Source: Clostridium sp.
GTDB taxonomy: Bacteria; Bacillota; Clostridia; Lachnospirales; Lachnospiraceae
Assembly: GCA_023664325.1 (NCBI GenBank)
Contig: JAMPFS010000073.1
Coordinates: forward strand, 1-11,643
Direction of reading: 5' to 3'
Length of the DNA: 11,643 bases
A model generated the notes under the pieces. It did no database searches and was not told where the DNA came from. It saw only the letters and a list, made by a program, of their open reading frames with translations. Shown one piece after another: positions 4,731-11,545 of this stretch. Numbering within the stretch: position 1 is the first letter of the stretch; each line of letters opens with the position of its first letter. A program made the translations under genes and the position numbers.

Positions 4731-5852
4731 ATGGAACACTATTTTGGGGAAACGACACCCAAACTTGGTTTTGGGCTGATGAGGCTGCCGAAACTGGCAT
4801 CCGGGAAAATTGATTTGGAGCAGACAAAGAACATGGTTGACCTGTTTATGGGTGCCGGGCTGAACTATTTTGATACGGCATATGTGTATGACCAGGGGGA
4901 CTCCGAAAAAGCGGCGAAAGCGGCGCTGGTTGACCGTTATCCCCGCGAAAGTTACACGCTGGCAACGAAATTGTGTGCATGGACGGGCGCACATGATGAA
5001 GAGACGGCAAAGCAGCAGTTTTATACCAGTTTGGAGCGGACGGGAGCCGGATATTTCGACTATTACCTGCTCCATGCTTTGCAGGCAGGAAACTATAAGA
5101 AATATGACGAATATCATATCTGGGATTTTGCGAAGGAGCAGAAAGAAAAAGGGCTGATTAAGCACTGGGGATTTTCTTTCCATGCCACACCGGATATTCT
5201 GGATGAAATTATGACAGAGCATCCCGATGCGGAGTTCGTGCAGTTGCAGCTAAATTATGCAGACTGGGAAAATCCTGACGTTACGGCAAGGGCAAACTAT
5301 GAGGTGGCAAGAAAACATGGAAAATCCATTGTGGTTATGGAGCCGGTCAAAGGAGGTGCGCTGGCAAATCCGCCGGAGGCTGTCCGAAAGGTCTTTGACG
5401 GGGCAAATCCGGAAGCTTCTTACGCATCATGGGCAATCCGTTATGCTGCTTCTCTGGAGGGTATTATCACTGTACTGTCCGGTATGTCTAACATGGAGCA
5501 GATGGAGGATAACCTCTCCTATATGAAAAATTTCAAACCGCTAAATGAACAGGAGCAGGCAGCCATCCGAGAGGCGCAGGAAATCATCAATGGCGTAAAA
5601 TCCATTCCATGTACAGCCTGCCATTACTGTACAGCCGGTTGCCCGAAACAGATTCCGATTCCGGAAATCTTTGCCGCCAGAAATAAGCAGTTAGTCTGGG
5701 GGCAGCTTGAGGAAGGAAAAAAGGCATATGCAGGGGCTACCGCAGATGCCGCAACGGCTGCGGACTGTATTGCCTGCGGTCAGTGTGAGAGAGCATGTCC
5801 GCAGCAGATTAAGGTTATCGAAAGATTAAAGGACTGCGCGGCTGTATTTTAA
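4731..5852 (+). CDS. aldo/keto reductase with C-terminal two-cluster [4Fe-4S] domain
   Basis: This encodes 373 residues; AAGGAGG (4716-4722) lies 8 nt before the ATG. Residues 1-270 are an AKR TIM barrel with the full catalytic tetrad: D48 and Y53 (NYFDTAYVYDQG), K80 (ATKL) and H115 (YYLLHAL). The KHWGFSFH and VMEPVKGG segments are typical of the ferredoxin-fused AKR subfamily. The C-terminus holds two CxxCxxCxxxCP motifs: C294/C297/C300/C304 and C346/C349/C352/C356. Each can bind one [4Fe-4S] cluster, so the protein probably couples NAD(P)H-dependent carbonyl chemistry to ferredoxin-type electron transfer in the cytoplasm. The substrate is unknown. Its codon use looks more GC-rich than the flanking genes. 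It stands alone on its strand between relics and appears intact. Confidence 0.93.
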   Translation: MEHYFGETTPKLGFGLMRLPKLASGKIDLEQTKNMVDLFMGAGLNYFDTAYVYDQGDSEKAAKAALVDRYPRESYTLATKLCAWTGAHDEETAKQQFYTSLERTGAGYFDYYLLHALQAGNYKKYDEYHIWDFAKEQKEKGLIKHWGFSFHATPDILDEIMTEHPDAEFVQLQLNYADWENPDVTARANYEVARKHGKSIVVMEPVKGGALANPPEAVRKVFDGANPEASYASWAIRYAASLEGIITVLSGMSNMEQMEDNLSYMKNFKPLNEQEQAAIREAQEIINGVKSIPCTACHYCTAGCPKQIPIPEIFAARNKQLVWGQLEEGKKAYAGATADAATAADCIACGQCERACPQQIKVIERLKDCAAVF

Positions 5853-5864
5853 AAGCGGGCTGGA

Positions 5865-5963
5865 ATGGGAAAGTTATCTCTTGAAGAAATCGCTTTATGT
5901 GTTCCGTCAATTCCATTTGATGAATTAAAGGAAATTGAAGCAGAGGTTATGCAATTGGCATAA
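5865..5963 (+). pseudogene. 3' relic resembling the C-terminus of an Rpn/PD-(D/E)XK transposase-like nuclease
   Basis: A 32-codon frame reads MGKLSLEEIALCVPSIPFDE and then LKEIEAEVMQLA before the stop. This looks like the C-terminal tail of recombination-promoting nuclease (Rpn) or PD-(D/E)XK transposase-like proteins of clostridia, which often end in a 'LSLEEIA...P...EL..IE..V' helix pair. There is no ribosome binding site, and it begins only 12 bp after the reductase stop, so the catalytic part would have been deleted. The assignment rests on resemblance alone. Confidence 0.4.
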
Positions 5964-5996
5964 GCAGGCCCCAATTTAATATTAGAGTAACAGCGT

Positions 5997-6037
5997 AAAG
6001 GCGCATGGAACAGTAAATGTAAACCATGCGCTTTTTT
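5997..6037 (+). terminator. intrinsic terminator after the reductase and nuclease relic
   Basis: GCGCATGG (6001-6008) pairs with CCATGCGC (6024-6031) across a 15-nt loop. The stem is extended by AAAG/TTTT pairing and followed by six T (6032-6037). It insulates the reductase from the sigma-factor module. Confidence 0.85.
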
Positions 6038-6061
6038 GCACCCCAAAAATCAAAAAAATTT

Positions 6062-6106
6062 ATTTTGGGCTATCCTTTTGGCTTTGCCAGTTGTTATTAT
6101 TTATAG
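6062..6106 (+). promoter_or_regulatory. 45-bp conserved element, copy 1: candidate ECF promoter of the sigma gene
   Basis: This element (core CTATCCTTTTGGCTTTG at 6070-6086 and CAGTTGTTATTAT at 6088-6100) matches 6651-6695 at 40 of 45 positions. It ends 45 nt before the GTG start of the sigma factor. The second copy lies at a similar distance before the next gene. Two near-identical non-coding blocks before genes of one module are best explained as promoters recognised by that sigma factor. Which bases form the -35 and -10 boxes is not certain. Confidence 0.6.
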
Positions 6107-6151
6107 GCAATGAAATAAATGAAAAAGGCAGCATGAAAAAAGGGGATATAA

Positions 6152-6658
6152 GTGAATTTGGACTTTTTACTGGTAGAAAAAATTAAAAACGGGGATAATA
6201 AGGCGGCAGAGGGATTTGTAAAAAAATATTATTCGTCCATATGTCAGTATTGTTTTTTGCATATTCATGACCGGTATATTGCAGAGGATATGACACAGGA
6301 AACATTTCTGCGGTTTTTTGAGACGATAAATACATATACAGAACAGGGCAAGGTGAGGAACTATTTATACTGTATTGCTGGAAACTGTATTAAGAATTAT
6401 TGCAAAAAGAAAAAGGAAATCCTTCTGGATGATACGTCGGAGATGTTGGAAGAAAGCATCAGCGATATTGAAAGCAGACTGGATATCGAGCAGGCTGTAG
6501 ATGGTCTGCCGGAAGTTTTGAGGGAAACAGCTATCTTGTTTTTCTTTCAGAATCTGAAGCAGAGGGAGATCGCGGATTTATTGCAAGTCAGCCTGCCACT
6601 TGTAAAATACCGTATAAGGGAAATAAGAAAAATCTTATCTAAAAAATTACATTTTTGA
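6152..6658 (+). CDS. ECF-type RNA polymerase sigma factor
   Basis: This encodes 168 residues from a GTG start, with AAAAAGGGGA ending 5 nt upstream. Residues 22-83 form sigma region 2: the core-binding segment is AEDMTQETFLRFF (44-56), and the following Y/W-type -10 recognition part ends in CIKNYCKKKK. Residues 119-163 form region 4, with the helix-turn-helix at KQREIADLLQVSLPLVKYRIREIRKIL. Regions 1 and 3 are absent, so it is a minimal ECF sigma. It would redirect RNA polymerase to promoters such as the 45-bp elements before itself and the next gene, giving autoregulation. No classical soluble anti-sigma gene is adjacent. The membrane protein encoded next is the only obvious candidate for that job. 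Confidence 0.92.
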   Translation: MNLDFLLVEKIKNGDNKAAEGFVKKYYSSICQYCFLHIHDRYIAEDMTQETFLRFFETINTYTEQGKVRNYLYCIAGNCIKNYCKKKKEILLDDTSEMLEESISDIESRLDIEQAVDGLPEVLRETAILFFFQNLKQREIADLLQVSLPLVKYRIREIRKILSKKLHF

Positions 6659-6695
6659 CTATCCTTTTGGCTTTGGCAGTTGTTATTATAGATAG
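6651..6695 (+). promoter_or_regulatory. 45-bp conserved element, copy 2: candidate ECF promoter of the membrane/ABC operon
   Basis: Second copy of the element at 6062-6106 (40/45 identical). It begins within the last codon of the sigma gene, overlaps its stop, and ends 36 nt before the ATG of the membrane-protein gene. Because the sigma gene is only just upstream, this would let the exporter operon be boosted separately from readthrough. Confidence 0.6.
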
Positions 6696-6731
6696 CTGGG
6701 TAAAAATCATAATATTTGGTGGTGAAAGAAG

Positions 6732-7475
6732 ATGGCACAGTATCAAAAAAAAATTAAAAAGTATAAGAAACTGATACAGAAGCACTATGTCCGGGAAACT
6801 TCTATTCAAAAAGTGGTTGACCAGTGTGAAGCTGTAATGACAGAGCGGAAAGACAGCCGGATATCCTATTTTGAATTTATATATGAACAGTCCCGGTATA
6901 TTGATAAAAAATGGTGGGTGCTGCAGGGTGTTACGTTGCTGTTTCTCTGGTATCTGTTATGGGATAATGCAATGGAAGGGAATACAGAACGGATAATCGG
7001 GGAGCTTGTCGCAATATTTGCAATTTTGATTATTCCAGAGATATGGAAGAATCGCAGATATTCTTCTATTGCGATTGAAAAGGCAGCTTATTATTCTCTG
7101 CGAGATATTTGTGCTGCAAGAATCCTGCTATTTGCGGCTGTGGACATAGTTATGGTTAGTGCTTTTTTTGTGATTACAGTGTATACCGTTCAAATTACGG
7201 CATGTAGGCTGGTAGTTGATTTTCTGATTCCGTTTTTTGTATCCTGCTGTATCTGTTTTCGGTTGCTATGCAATCGGTCAAAGGAGCTGGAATATGTAGC
7301 AACAGTTTTATGCGTGGTTTGGAACGTAGTTTGGCTGACAGTGGTGGCAAATGATGCGGTTTATGACAGGGTTTCTGGACCGGTTTGGATAGGGATAATC
7401 CTGTTATCCTTGGGATATTTGATTTTATGTATTAGAAAATCACTATTGGATTGTGAAATGGTTTGGGAGTGTTAG
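6732..7475 (+). CDS. six-helix membrane protein, possible sigma-factor partner or exporter accessory
   Basis: This encodes 247 residues; GGTGGTG (6718-6724) lies 7 nt before the ATG. Residues 1-60 are hydrophilic and basic (IKKYKKLIQKHYVRETS), so probably cytoplasmic. Six hydrophobic segments follow, at about 61-77, 86-104, 131-153, 157-178, 186-205 and 216-234. There is no recognised enzymatic motif. It lies between the sigma factor and permease A, has its own copy of the sigma-linked element, and is followed by the permease start 5 nt later. Such a topology, a cytoplasmic N-terminus then membrane helices, suits a membrane anchor that senses a signal and holds the sigma factor, or an extra subunit of the exporter. 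Neither role is shown by the sequence. Confidence 0.82.
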   Translation: MAQYQKKIKKYKKLIQKHYVRETSIQKVVDQCEAVMTERKDSRISYFEFIYEQSRYIDKKWWVLQGVTLLFLWYLLWDNAMEGNTERIIGELVAIFAILIIPEIWKNRRYSSIAIEKAAYYSLRDICAARILLFAAVDIVMVSAFFVITVYTVQITACRLVVDFLIPFFVSCCICFRLLCNRSKELEYVATVLCVVWNVVWLTVVANDAVYDRVSGPVWIGIILLSLGYLILCIRKSLLDCEMVWEC

Positions 7476-7479
7476 GAAG

Positions 7480-8709
7480 ATGTTGCAATATGAATTAAAA
7501 AAGTTTTTCTCAAAAAAAATGAATAAGGCAATCTTGGCAGTCTTGTTCCTGACAGCAGTAGCAGTAAGTTTTCTGGCGGCTGGTAGTATGGGTTATACGG
7601 ATACAGGTGAGGAAATTGCTACTGGGATTGGCAAGCTTGCTGTTGGGCGCAGGCTTGCGGCAGACAAAAATAAGTGGAAAGGGGAACTGACACCAGAAAA
7701 GATTGCAGATGCGGCAAAGAGCTATTATGAGATGCAGCAGGCATATCAGGAAGAGATTCCAAATTTGGAATCTGAAAGAGCCGAACCTCCTTTGGATATT
7801 TTGCATTTTGCGAATGGGATATATCAAACGGAAGATGACGTAGTGCTTGCAGGTTTGGAACATTTGGTGGAGGAAGACCTTGGGCATATATATGACACTT
7901 ATGTTGACAACTTGCAGAATATGGCGGAGGAATATGGCGAAACTCCGGAACAGGAGAAGCTTCTGAAAGAGCAGTTTAAGAAGACTGAAACACCGATTGC
8001 TTATGAAGCTTACGATTCATGGAAAACCATGGCAGAGGATGCAGAATTATACATCCTTGTCTTGGTGGTTGTTATTGGATTTCTGGCGGCAGGAATCATT
8101 GATGAAGAATTCCAGAATCATGCGGAGCGGGTATTTTTTACAACAAAATACGGACGGTCAAAGGCGGTCAGAAATAAAATTGCAGTAGGAATGCTTACAA
8201 CAACCATTGTTTATTGGGCAGTCATCGGGATTTTGTCATTGATTTCATTTGGACTTATGGGAGTGAGCGGTTTTAATACGCCATGTCAGATTGAAGACCC
8301 TTATATTATGTATGATATGACACAGGGGCAGCGGTATCTTTTGGTTGTAGTATGTGGTTATATTGCCAGTCTGTTGTCGGCATCTATCACGATGTTGGTC
8401 ACAGCAAAGATGCATACTGAAAAAGTGGCTATTTTTATACCGATGTTCATATATTGGGTGCTGTTTTTTCTTATGCGGCCGATTTGCCAGGTTACAAATG
8501 TAGGCTATTTTATGCCTGCTATACTCGTAAATATGGATAATGCTACAAAATATCTGGTTTTTTTTCAAATAGGAAATGCTGTATTTCGTCTGATTCCATT
8601 CGTAATAGTATTGTATGCGGTAGTGTCTGTTCTGCTTTGGTCGTTTATATACAGGAGTTGTTCGGGATACGATTCTGCAAATCTGACGTGTAAAATAAAT
8701 TGGAGGTGA
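7480..8709 (+). CDS. ABC exporter permease A with large extracytoplasmic domain
   Basis: This encodes 409 residues from ATG 7480, aligned with the equivalent start of permease B (M-L-x-x-E-x-K-K-F-F-S-K). GGGAG 10 nt upstream is a modest ribosome binding site. The ORF extends back to 7453, but that overlaps the previous gene and has no support. Residues 17-35 are the first membrane helix. About 36-187 form a hydrophilic, helical outside domain (KNKWKGELTPEKIAD, NLQNMAEEYGETPEQ). Five or so helices follow, beginning LYILVLVVVIGFLAAGIIDEEF. This is the ABC-2 type layout. It is strongly similar to permease B downstream, especially after residue 187. Its last residues (LTCKINWR) correspond to DNA that is non-coding after permease B, so the tail has been remodelled. 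It presumably pairs with the ATPase encoded 6 nt later. Confidence 0.88.
   Translation: MLQYELKKFFSKKMNKAILAVLFLTAVAVSFLAAGSMGYTDTGEEIATGIGKLAVGRRLAADKNKWKGELTPEKIADAAKSYYEMQQAYQEEIPNLESERAEPPLDILHFANGIYQTEDDVVLAGLEHLVEEDLGHIYDTYVDNLQNMAEEYGETPEQEKLLKEQFKKTETPIAYEAYDSWKTMAEDAELYILVLVVVIGFLAAGIIDEEFQNHAERVFFTTKYGRSKAVRNKIAVGMLTTTIVYWAVIGILSLISFGLMGVSGFNTPCQIEDPYIMYDMTQGQRYLLVVVCGYIASLLSASITMLVTAKMHTEKVAIFIPMFIYWVLFFLMRPICQVTNVGYFMPAILVNMDNATKYLVFFQIGNAVFRLIPFVIVLYAVVSVLLWSFIYRSCSGYDSANLTCKINWR
8676..8700 (+). repeat. 25-bp repeat shared by the permease A 3' end and the permease B 3' flank, copy 1
   Basis: This block begins TGCAAATCTGAC, matches 10860-10884 with one substitution, and here encodes the end of permease A. 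It shows that the ancestral duplication included the 3' flank of the permease gene. Confidence 0.8.
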
Positions 8710-8715
8710 AAGAAA

Positions 8716-9603
8716 ATGGAATTAAGGTTTGAAGATGTATCGAAAAAGTATGGTGAAGCGTTTGCAGTCGATAATGTTTCCTACTCTATGGAAACAGGGG
8801 TGTATGGACTCTTAGGTGTGAACGGTGCGGGAAAGACGACACTGATGACGATGCTGTGTACAGTGACCCGTCCAACCACTGGAAAGATTACATGGAACGG
8901 AAATGACATTTTTAGCATGGGGGAACAGTACCGTGACCTGCTGGGGTATCTGCCTCAGGATTTTGGATTTTATCCGGATCTTTCTGTTTCCGATTATATG
9001 ATGTACATTGCATCCATTAAAGGCATCCGTTCTGTTGTGGCAAAGAAAAGAATAAAAGAACTGTTAGAAATGGTCGGACTTTCAAAATATAGGGAACGCA
9101 GGATGAAAGCGTTGTCTGGTGGTATGGCAAGACGTGTTGGGATTGCACAGGCAATGCTGAACGATCCCAAAATTCTGGTACTGGACGAGCCAACGGCAGG
9201 ACTGGATCCAAATGAACGGATTCGTTTCCGCAACCTAATCAGTGGATTGGCGAAAGACCGTCTGGTATTGCTTTCTACCCATATTGTATCGGATGTGGAA
9301 TTTATTGCAGAACAGATTATATTGATGAAGGACGGAAAATTCTTTTTTACCGGAACTTCCGAAGAGCTAATCGCTGGTATGGAAGAAGGTGTCTGGAGGT
9401 GTACGGTTCCGGGTGATAAAGTGAATCAGTATATGCAGAGGTATCCGGTGGGAAACGTGAAACATGTATCTGGTGGCGTGGAATTGCGGATACTCTCCAA
9501 GACCCCGCCCTCTGAAAGCGCAGTCCAGGAGGAACCTACACTGGAAGATGCGTTTCTGCTGTATTTTGGGGAGAAAGCAGGTGATGAAGATGTTGAAAAT
9601 TGA
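8716..9603 (+). CDS. ABC transporter ATP-binding protein
   Basis: This encodes 295 residues; GGAGGTG (8702-8708) is 7 nt before the ATG. All ABC motifs are present: Walker A GVNGAGKTT (34-42), Q-loop Q81 in YLPQD, signature LSGGM (133-137), Walker B ILVLDEP with E158, D-loop around D164, and switch H189 in STH. The C-terminal extension past about residue 215 resembles that of ABC-2 type drug, lantibiotic and bacitracin exporters (BcrA-like, CcmA family). It powers the permeases encoded on either side. Its 3' end overlaps the start of permease B by 14 bp, so the two are translationally coupled. One ATPase for two different permeases suggests an ATPase homodimer with a permease heterodimer. Confidence 0.95.
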   Translation: MELRFEDVSKKYGEAFAVDNVSYSMETGVYGLLGVNGAGKTTLMTMLCTVTRPTTGKITWNGNDIFSMGEQYRDLLGYLPQDFGFYPDLSVSDYMMYIASIKGIRSVVAKKRIKELLEMVGLSKYRERRMKALSGGMARRVGIAQAMLNDPKILVLDEPTAGLDPNERIRFRNLISGLAKDRLVLLSTHIVSDVEFIAEQIILMKDGKFFFTGTSEELIAGMEEGVWRCTVPGDKVNQYMQRYPVGNVKHVSGGVELRILSKTPPSESAVQEEPTLEDAFLLYFGEKAGDEDVEN

Positions 9604-10849
9604 ATGGAAGAAGTTCTTCTCGAAAAGGTCCACGATAGTACTATTGACTATCATGCTTCTGGGAGCCGTCATATTAGCGTTTATGGAGGTTAGCAGGGTA
9701 CAATATATAGATGCGGACGGGAAGGAGCCTGCCGGGATTGCCAGGGTTACCGCCGGGTACAGGCTTGCAAAAGACAAGAATAAGTGGAAGGGAGAACTGA
9801 CATCGGAAAAGATTGCCGATATAGTGGAGAATTATTACAAACTAAGACAACAATATCAGGGGGATATTCCTCGTACAGAATGGGGAAAAACTGTACAATC
9901 ATATGAGGAAATTTTGTGGTTTGCTTCTAAAATGTATATAATAGATGATACTGCATTGTATTTGGATATGGATTGGCTGACGGAAAAAGACCTTACCCAT
10001 ATATATGATGCTTATGCCGGCAATCTGCAGAACATGGTGGAGGAATACGGAAAAACTCCGGAACAGGTGAAATTTTTGAAAGAGCAGTACAGGAAGATAG
10101 AGATTCCAATTCATTACAAGGCTTGCGATTCATGGGAGAACCGGTCAGAGTTTATTATGATTTATTTCCTTGTTTTGGTAGTTGTCATTGCATTTCTGGC
10201 AGCAGGAATTTTTGATGAAGAGTTCCGAAATCATGCGGAGATGATATTTTTTACTACAAAATACGGACGGTCAAAAGCAGTCAGAAATAAAATCGTTGTG
10301 GGAATACTGATGACAACCATTGTTTATTGGGTAGGAACTGGAATTTTTTCATTGATATCATTTGGAATTATGGGGGTGAGCGGTTTTAACACGCCATATC
10401 AGTTTGAGAATCCTTATAGTTTTTATGTCATGACACAGGGGCAGCGTTATCTTTTGGTTGTAGTATGCGGCTATATTGCCTGTCTGCTGTCATCATCCGT
10501 AACAATGCTGGTCACAGCAAAGATGCATACCGTAAAAGTGGCAGTCTGTTTACCGTTTTTTATGTATTATGTGTTGATTTTCATCAGTAAGCCGCTTTCC
10601 AATGTTACGAATGTATTTTATTTTACGACGGACATACTGGTGAACATCAATAAAGCGCTGCTGCATCCACATATTTTACAAATAGGAAATCTTGTGTTTC
10701 GGCAGATTCCTTTCGTGATGGTACTGTATTTTTTGATTTCTGTCATACTTTTTCCGTTTATATACAGGAGCTATTCCGGATACGATTCTGCAAACAAACT
10801 GCGCAGAGAGTCACGAAAGAAGGCTCGTGTCAGGAAGAAAGCAATATGA
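9590..10849 (+). CDS. ABC exporter permease B, paralogue of permease A
   Basis: This encodes 419 residues from ATG 9590, preceded by AGGTG at 9578-9582; ATG 9584 is an alternative giving two more residues. The open frame runs back to 9464, but that part is the ATPase gene read in another frame. The layout matches permease A: one N-terminal helix (about 13-33), a helical outside domain to about residue 190, then a membrane bundle starting FLVLVVVIAFLAAGIFDEEF. Long runs are shared with permease A (TTKYGRSKAVRNKI, MGVSGFNTP, TQGQRYLLVVVCGYIA). It ends in a very basic cytoplasmic tail (KLRRESRKKARVRKKAI) that permease A lacks. It probably forms the second half of the exporter channel. Export of a peptide antibiotic or a lipid-like compound is plausible but not shown. 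Confidence 0.88.
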   Translation: MLKIEWKKFFSKRSTIVLLTIMLLGAVILAFMEVSRVQYIDADGKEPAGIARVTAGYRLAKDKNKWKGELTSEKIADIVENYYKLRQQYQGDIPRTEWGKTVQSYEEILWFASKMYIIDDTALYLDMDWLTEKDLTHIYDAYAGNLQNMVEEYGKTPEQVKFLKEQYRKIEIPIHYKACDSWENRSEFIMIYFLVLVVVIAFLAAGIFDEEFRNHAEMIFFTTKYGRSKAVRNKIVVGILMTTIVYWVGTGIFSLISFGIMGVSGFNTPYQFENPYSFYVMTQGQRYLLVVVCGYIACLLSSSVTMLVTAKMHTVKVAVCLPFFMYYVLIFISKPLSNVTNVFYFTTDILVNINKALLHPHILQIGNLVFRQIPFVMVLYFLISVILFPFIYRSYSGYDSANKLRRESRKKARVRKKAI

Positions 10850-10859
10850 ATAGGATGAA

Positions 10860-10884
10860 TGCAAATCTGACTTGTAAAATAAAT
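10860..10884 (+). repeat. 25-bp repeat, copy 2, non-coding after permease B
   Basis: Copy of 8676-8700 located 11 bp after the permease B stop. A TGCAAA at 10789-10794 inside permease B and the TGCAAA at 10860-10865 that opens this repeat delimit the 71 bp that permease A lacks. Confidence 0.8.
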
Positions 10885-10942
10885 CAGAAAGGTGAACTAC
10901 GAAAAATCAATATGAACAAATGGCGGAGGAAGACTATGCCTG

Positions 10943-10979
10943 AGGCTGCGGTAATTGAGTTATTGCAGCCTTATTTTTT
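10943..10979 (+). terminator. intrinsic terminator of the sigma/ABC module
   Basis: A 12-bp stem (AGGCTGCGGTAA with TTATTGCAGCCT, two G-T pairs) with a 5-nt loop is followed by TTATTTTTT. It ends the exporter operon and separates it from the BlaI-type gene. Confidence 0.85.
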
Positions 10980-11126
10980 GGAGCGGATGTGAACACAGCC
11001 AATGTTTGGGAAAAGAGAGAAAAGGCGCAGCCGCAAAGTTGCAAAAAAACGTCAATGGCTATTAATGATTAATGATAATTGACCGATATATAAAATAACG
11101 AAATAAAACGAAAGGAAGGAAAAGAC
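10980..11126 (+). promoter_or_regulatory. leader and probable promoter region of the BlaI/M56 pair
   Basis: These 147 bp are non-coding and AT-rich toward the gene. ATTAATGATTAATGATAATT (11061-11080) contains ATTAAT twice around one G, a short dyad that could serve as an operator, and TATAAA occurs at 11089-11094. No clear -35/-10 pair with 17-nt spacing is visible. BlaI-family repressors bind dyads upstream of their own gene, so this is where an operator would be expected. Confidence 0.35.
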
Positions 11127-11540
11127 ATGGCAAAGGAAGAAATTACGCCGAGCGAATGGCAGATTATGGAAGTCCTTTGGGCAAGCAGCACTCCGCTGAC
11201 ATCTTCCGAGGTTTTTAAGAGGATGCAGGGGAATGTGGATATGTCGATGAGGATGGTGCGGGTGCTGATGAACCGCCTGAACCAGAAAGACATTCTTGGC
11301 TATACCGTAGACGAGCATGATTCAAGGGTTTACCACTACTATGCGCTAAAGCAGAAGGAGGAATGTGTGAAAGAGAAAAGCAGGAAATTTGTTGACAGCT
11401 ATTTCTCCGGCAATGGGACAAATGCAATGGCGGCTCTTTTGCAAAGCTTTGACTTGACAGATGAGCAGATAAAGGAATTGGAGGAGATTCTTGAAAAAAG
11501 CAGGGAGCGCAATGCAGAATCTTCGGACAAAAGGAAGTGA
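11127..11540 (+). CDS. BlaI/MecI-type transcriptional repressor
   Basis: This encodes 137 residues; AAGGAAGG ends about 9 nt before the ATG. Residues 6-75 are the winged helix of the BlaI/MecI/CopY family (ITPSEWQIMEVLWASSTPLTSSEVF, then MRMVRVLMNRLNQKDILGY and the YHYYAL wing). The C-terminal helices (KSRKFVDSYFSGNGTNAMAALLQSF, DEQIKELEEIL) form the dimerisation part that is cut when the sensor protease fires. The next gene encodes that kind of sensor, so the two form a BlaR1-BlaI-like signalling pair. In the classical systems the signal is a beta-lactam. In clostridia such pairs also sit beside other cell-wall or ABC genes, so the ligand here is open. Confidence 0.93.
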   Translation: MAKEEITPSEWQIMEVLWASSTPLTSSEVFKRMQGNVDMSMRMVRVLMNRLNQKDILGYTVDEHDSRVYHYYALKQKEECVKEKSRKFVDSYFSGNGTNAMAALLQSFDLTDEQIKELEEILEKSRERNAESSDKRK

Positions 11541-11545
11541 TGGCT

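Noticed and set aside
4668..5222. 184-codon open frame on the minus strand over the reductase start
   Set aside because: Antisense shadow of the reductase, whose catalytic residues, ribosome binding site and full length are clear.
6042..6069. CCCAAAA/TTTTGGG dyad at the left edge of the first 45-bp element
   Set aside because: It is not present at the second copy, so it is unlikely to be part of the shared promoter signal.
10912..11082. Two successive 26-codon ORFs (MNKWRRKTMPEAAV... and MFGKREKRRSRKVAKK...) and the frame ending NQYEQMAEEDYA
   Set aside because: The first overlaps the terminator stem and neither 26-codon ORF has a properly spaced ribosome binding site at its start. They may contain remnants of a lost gene after permease B, but nothing decides it.
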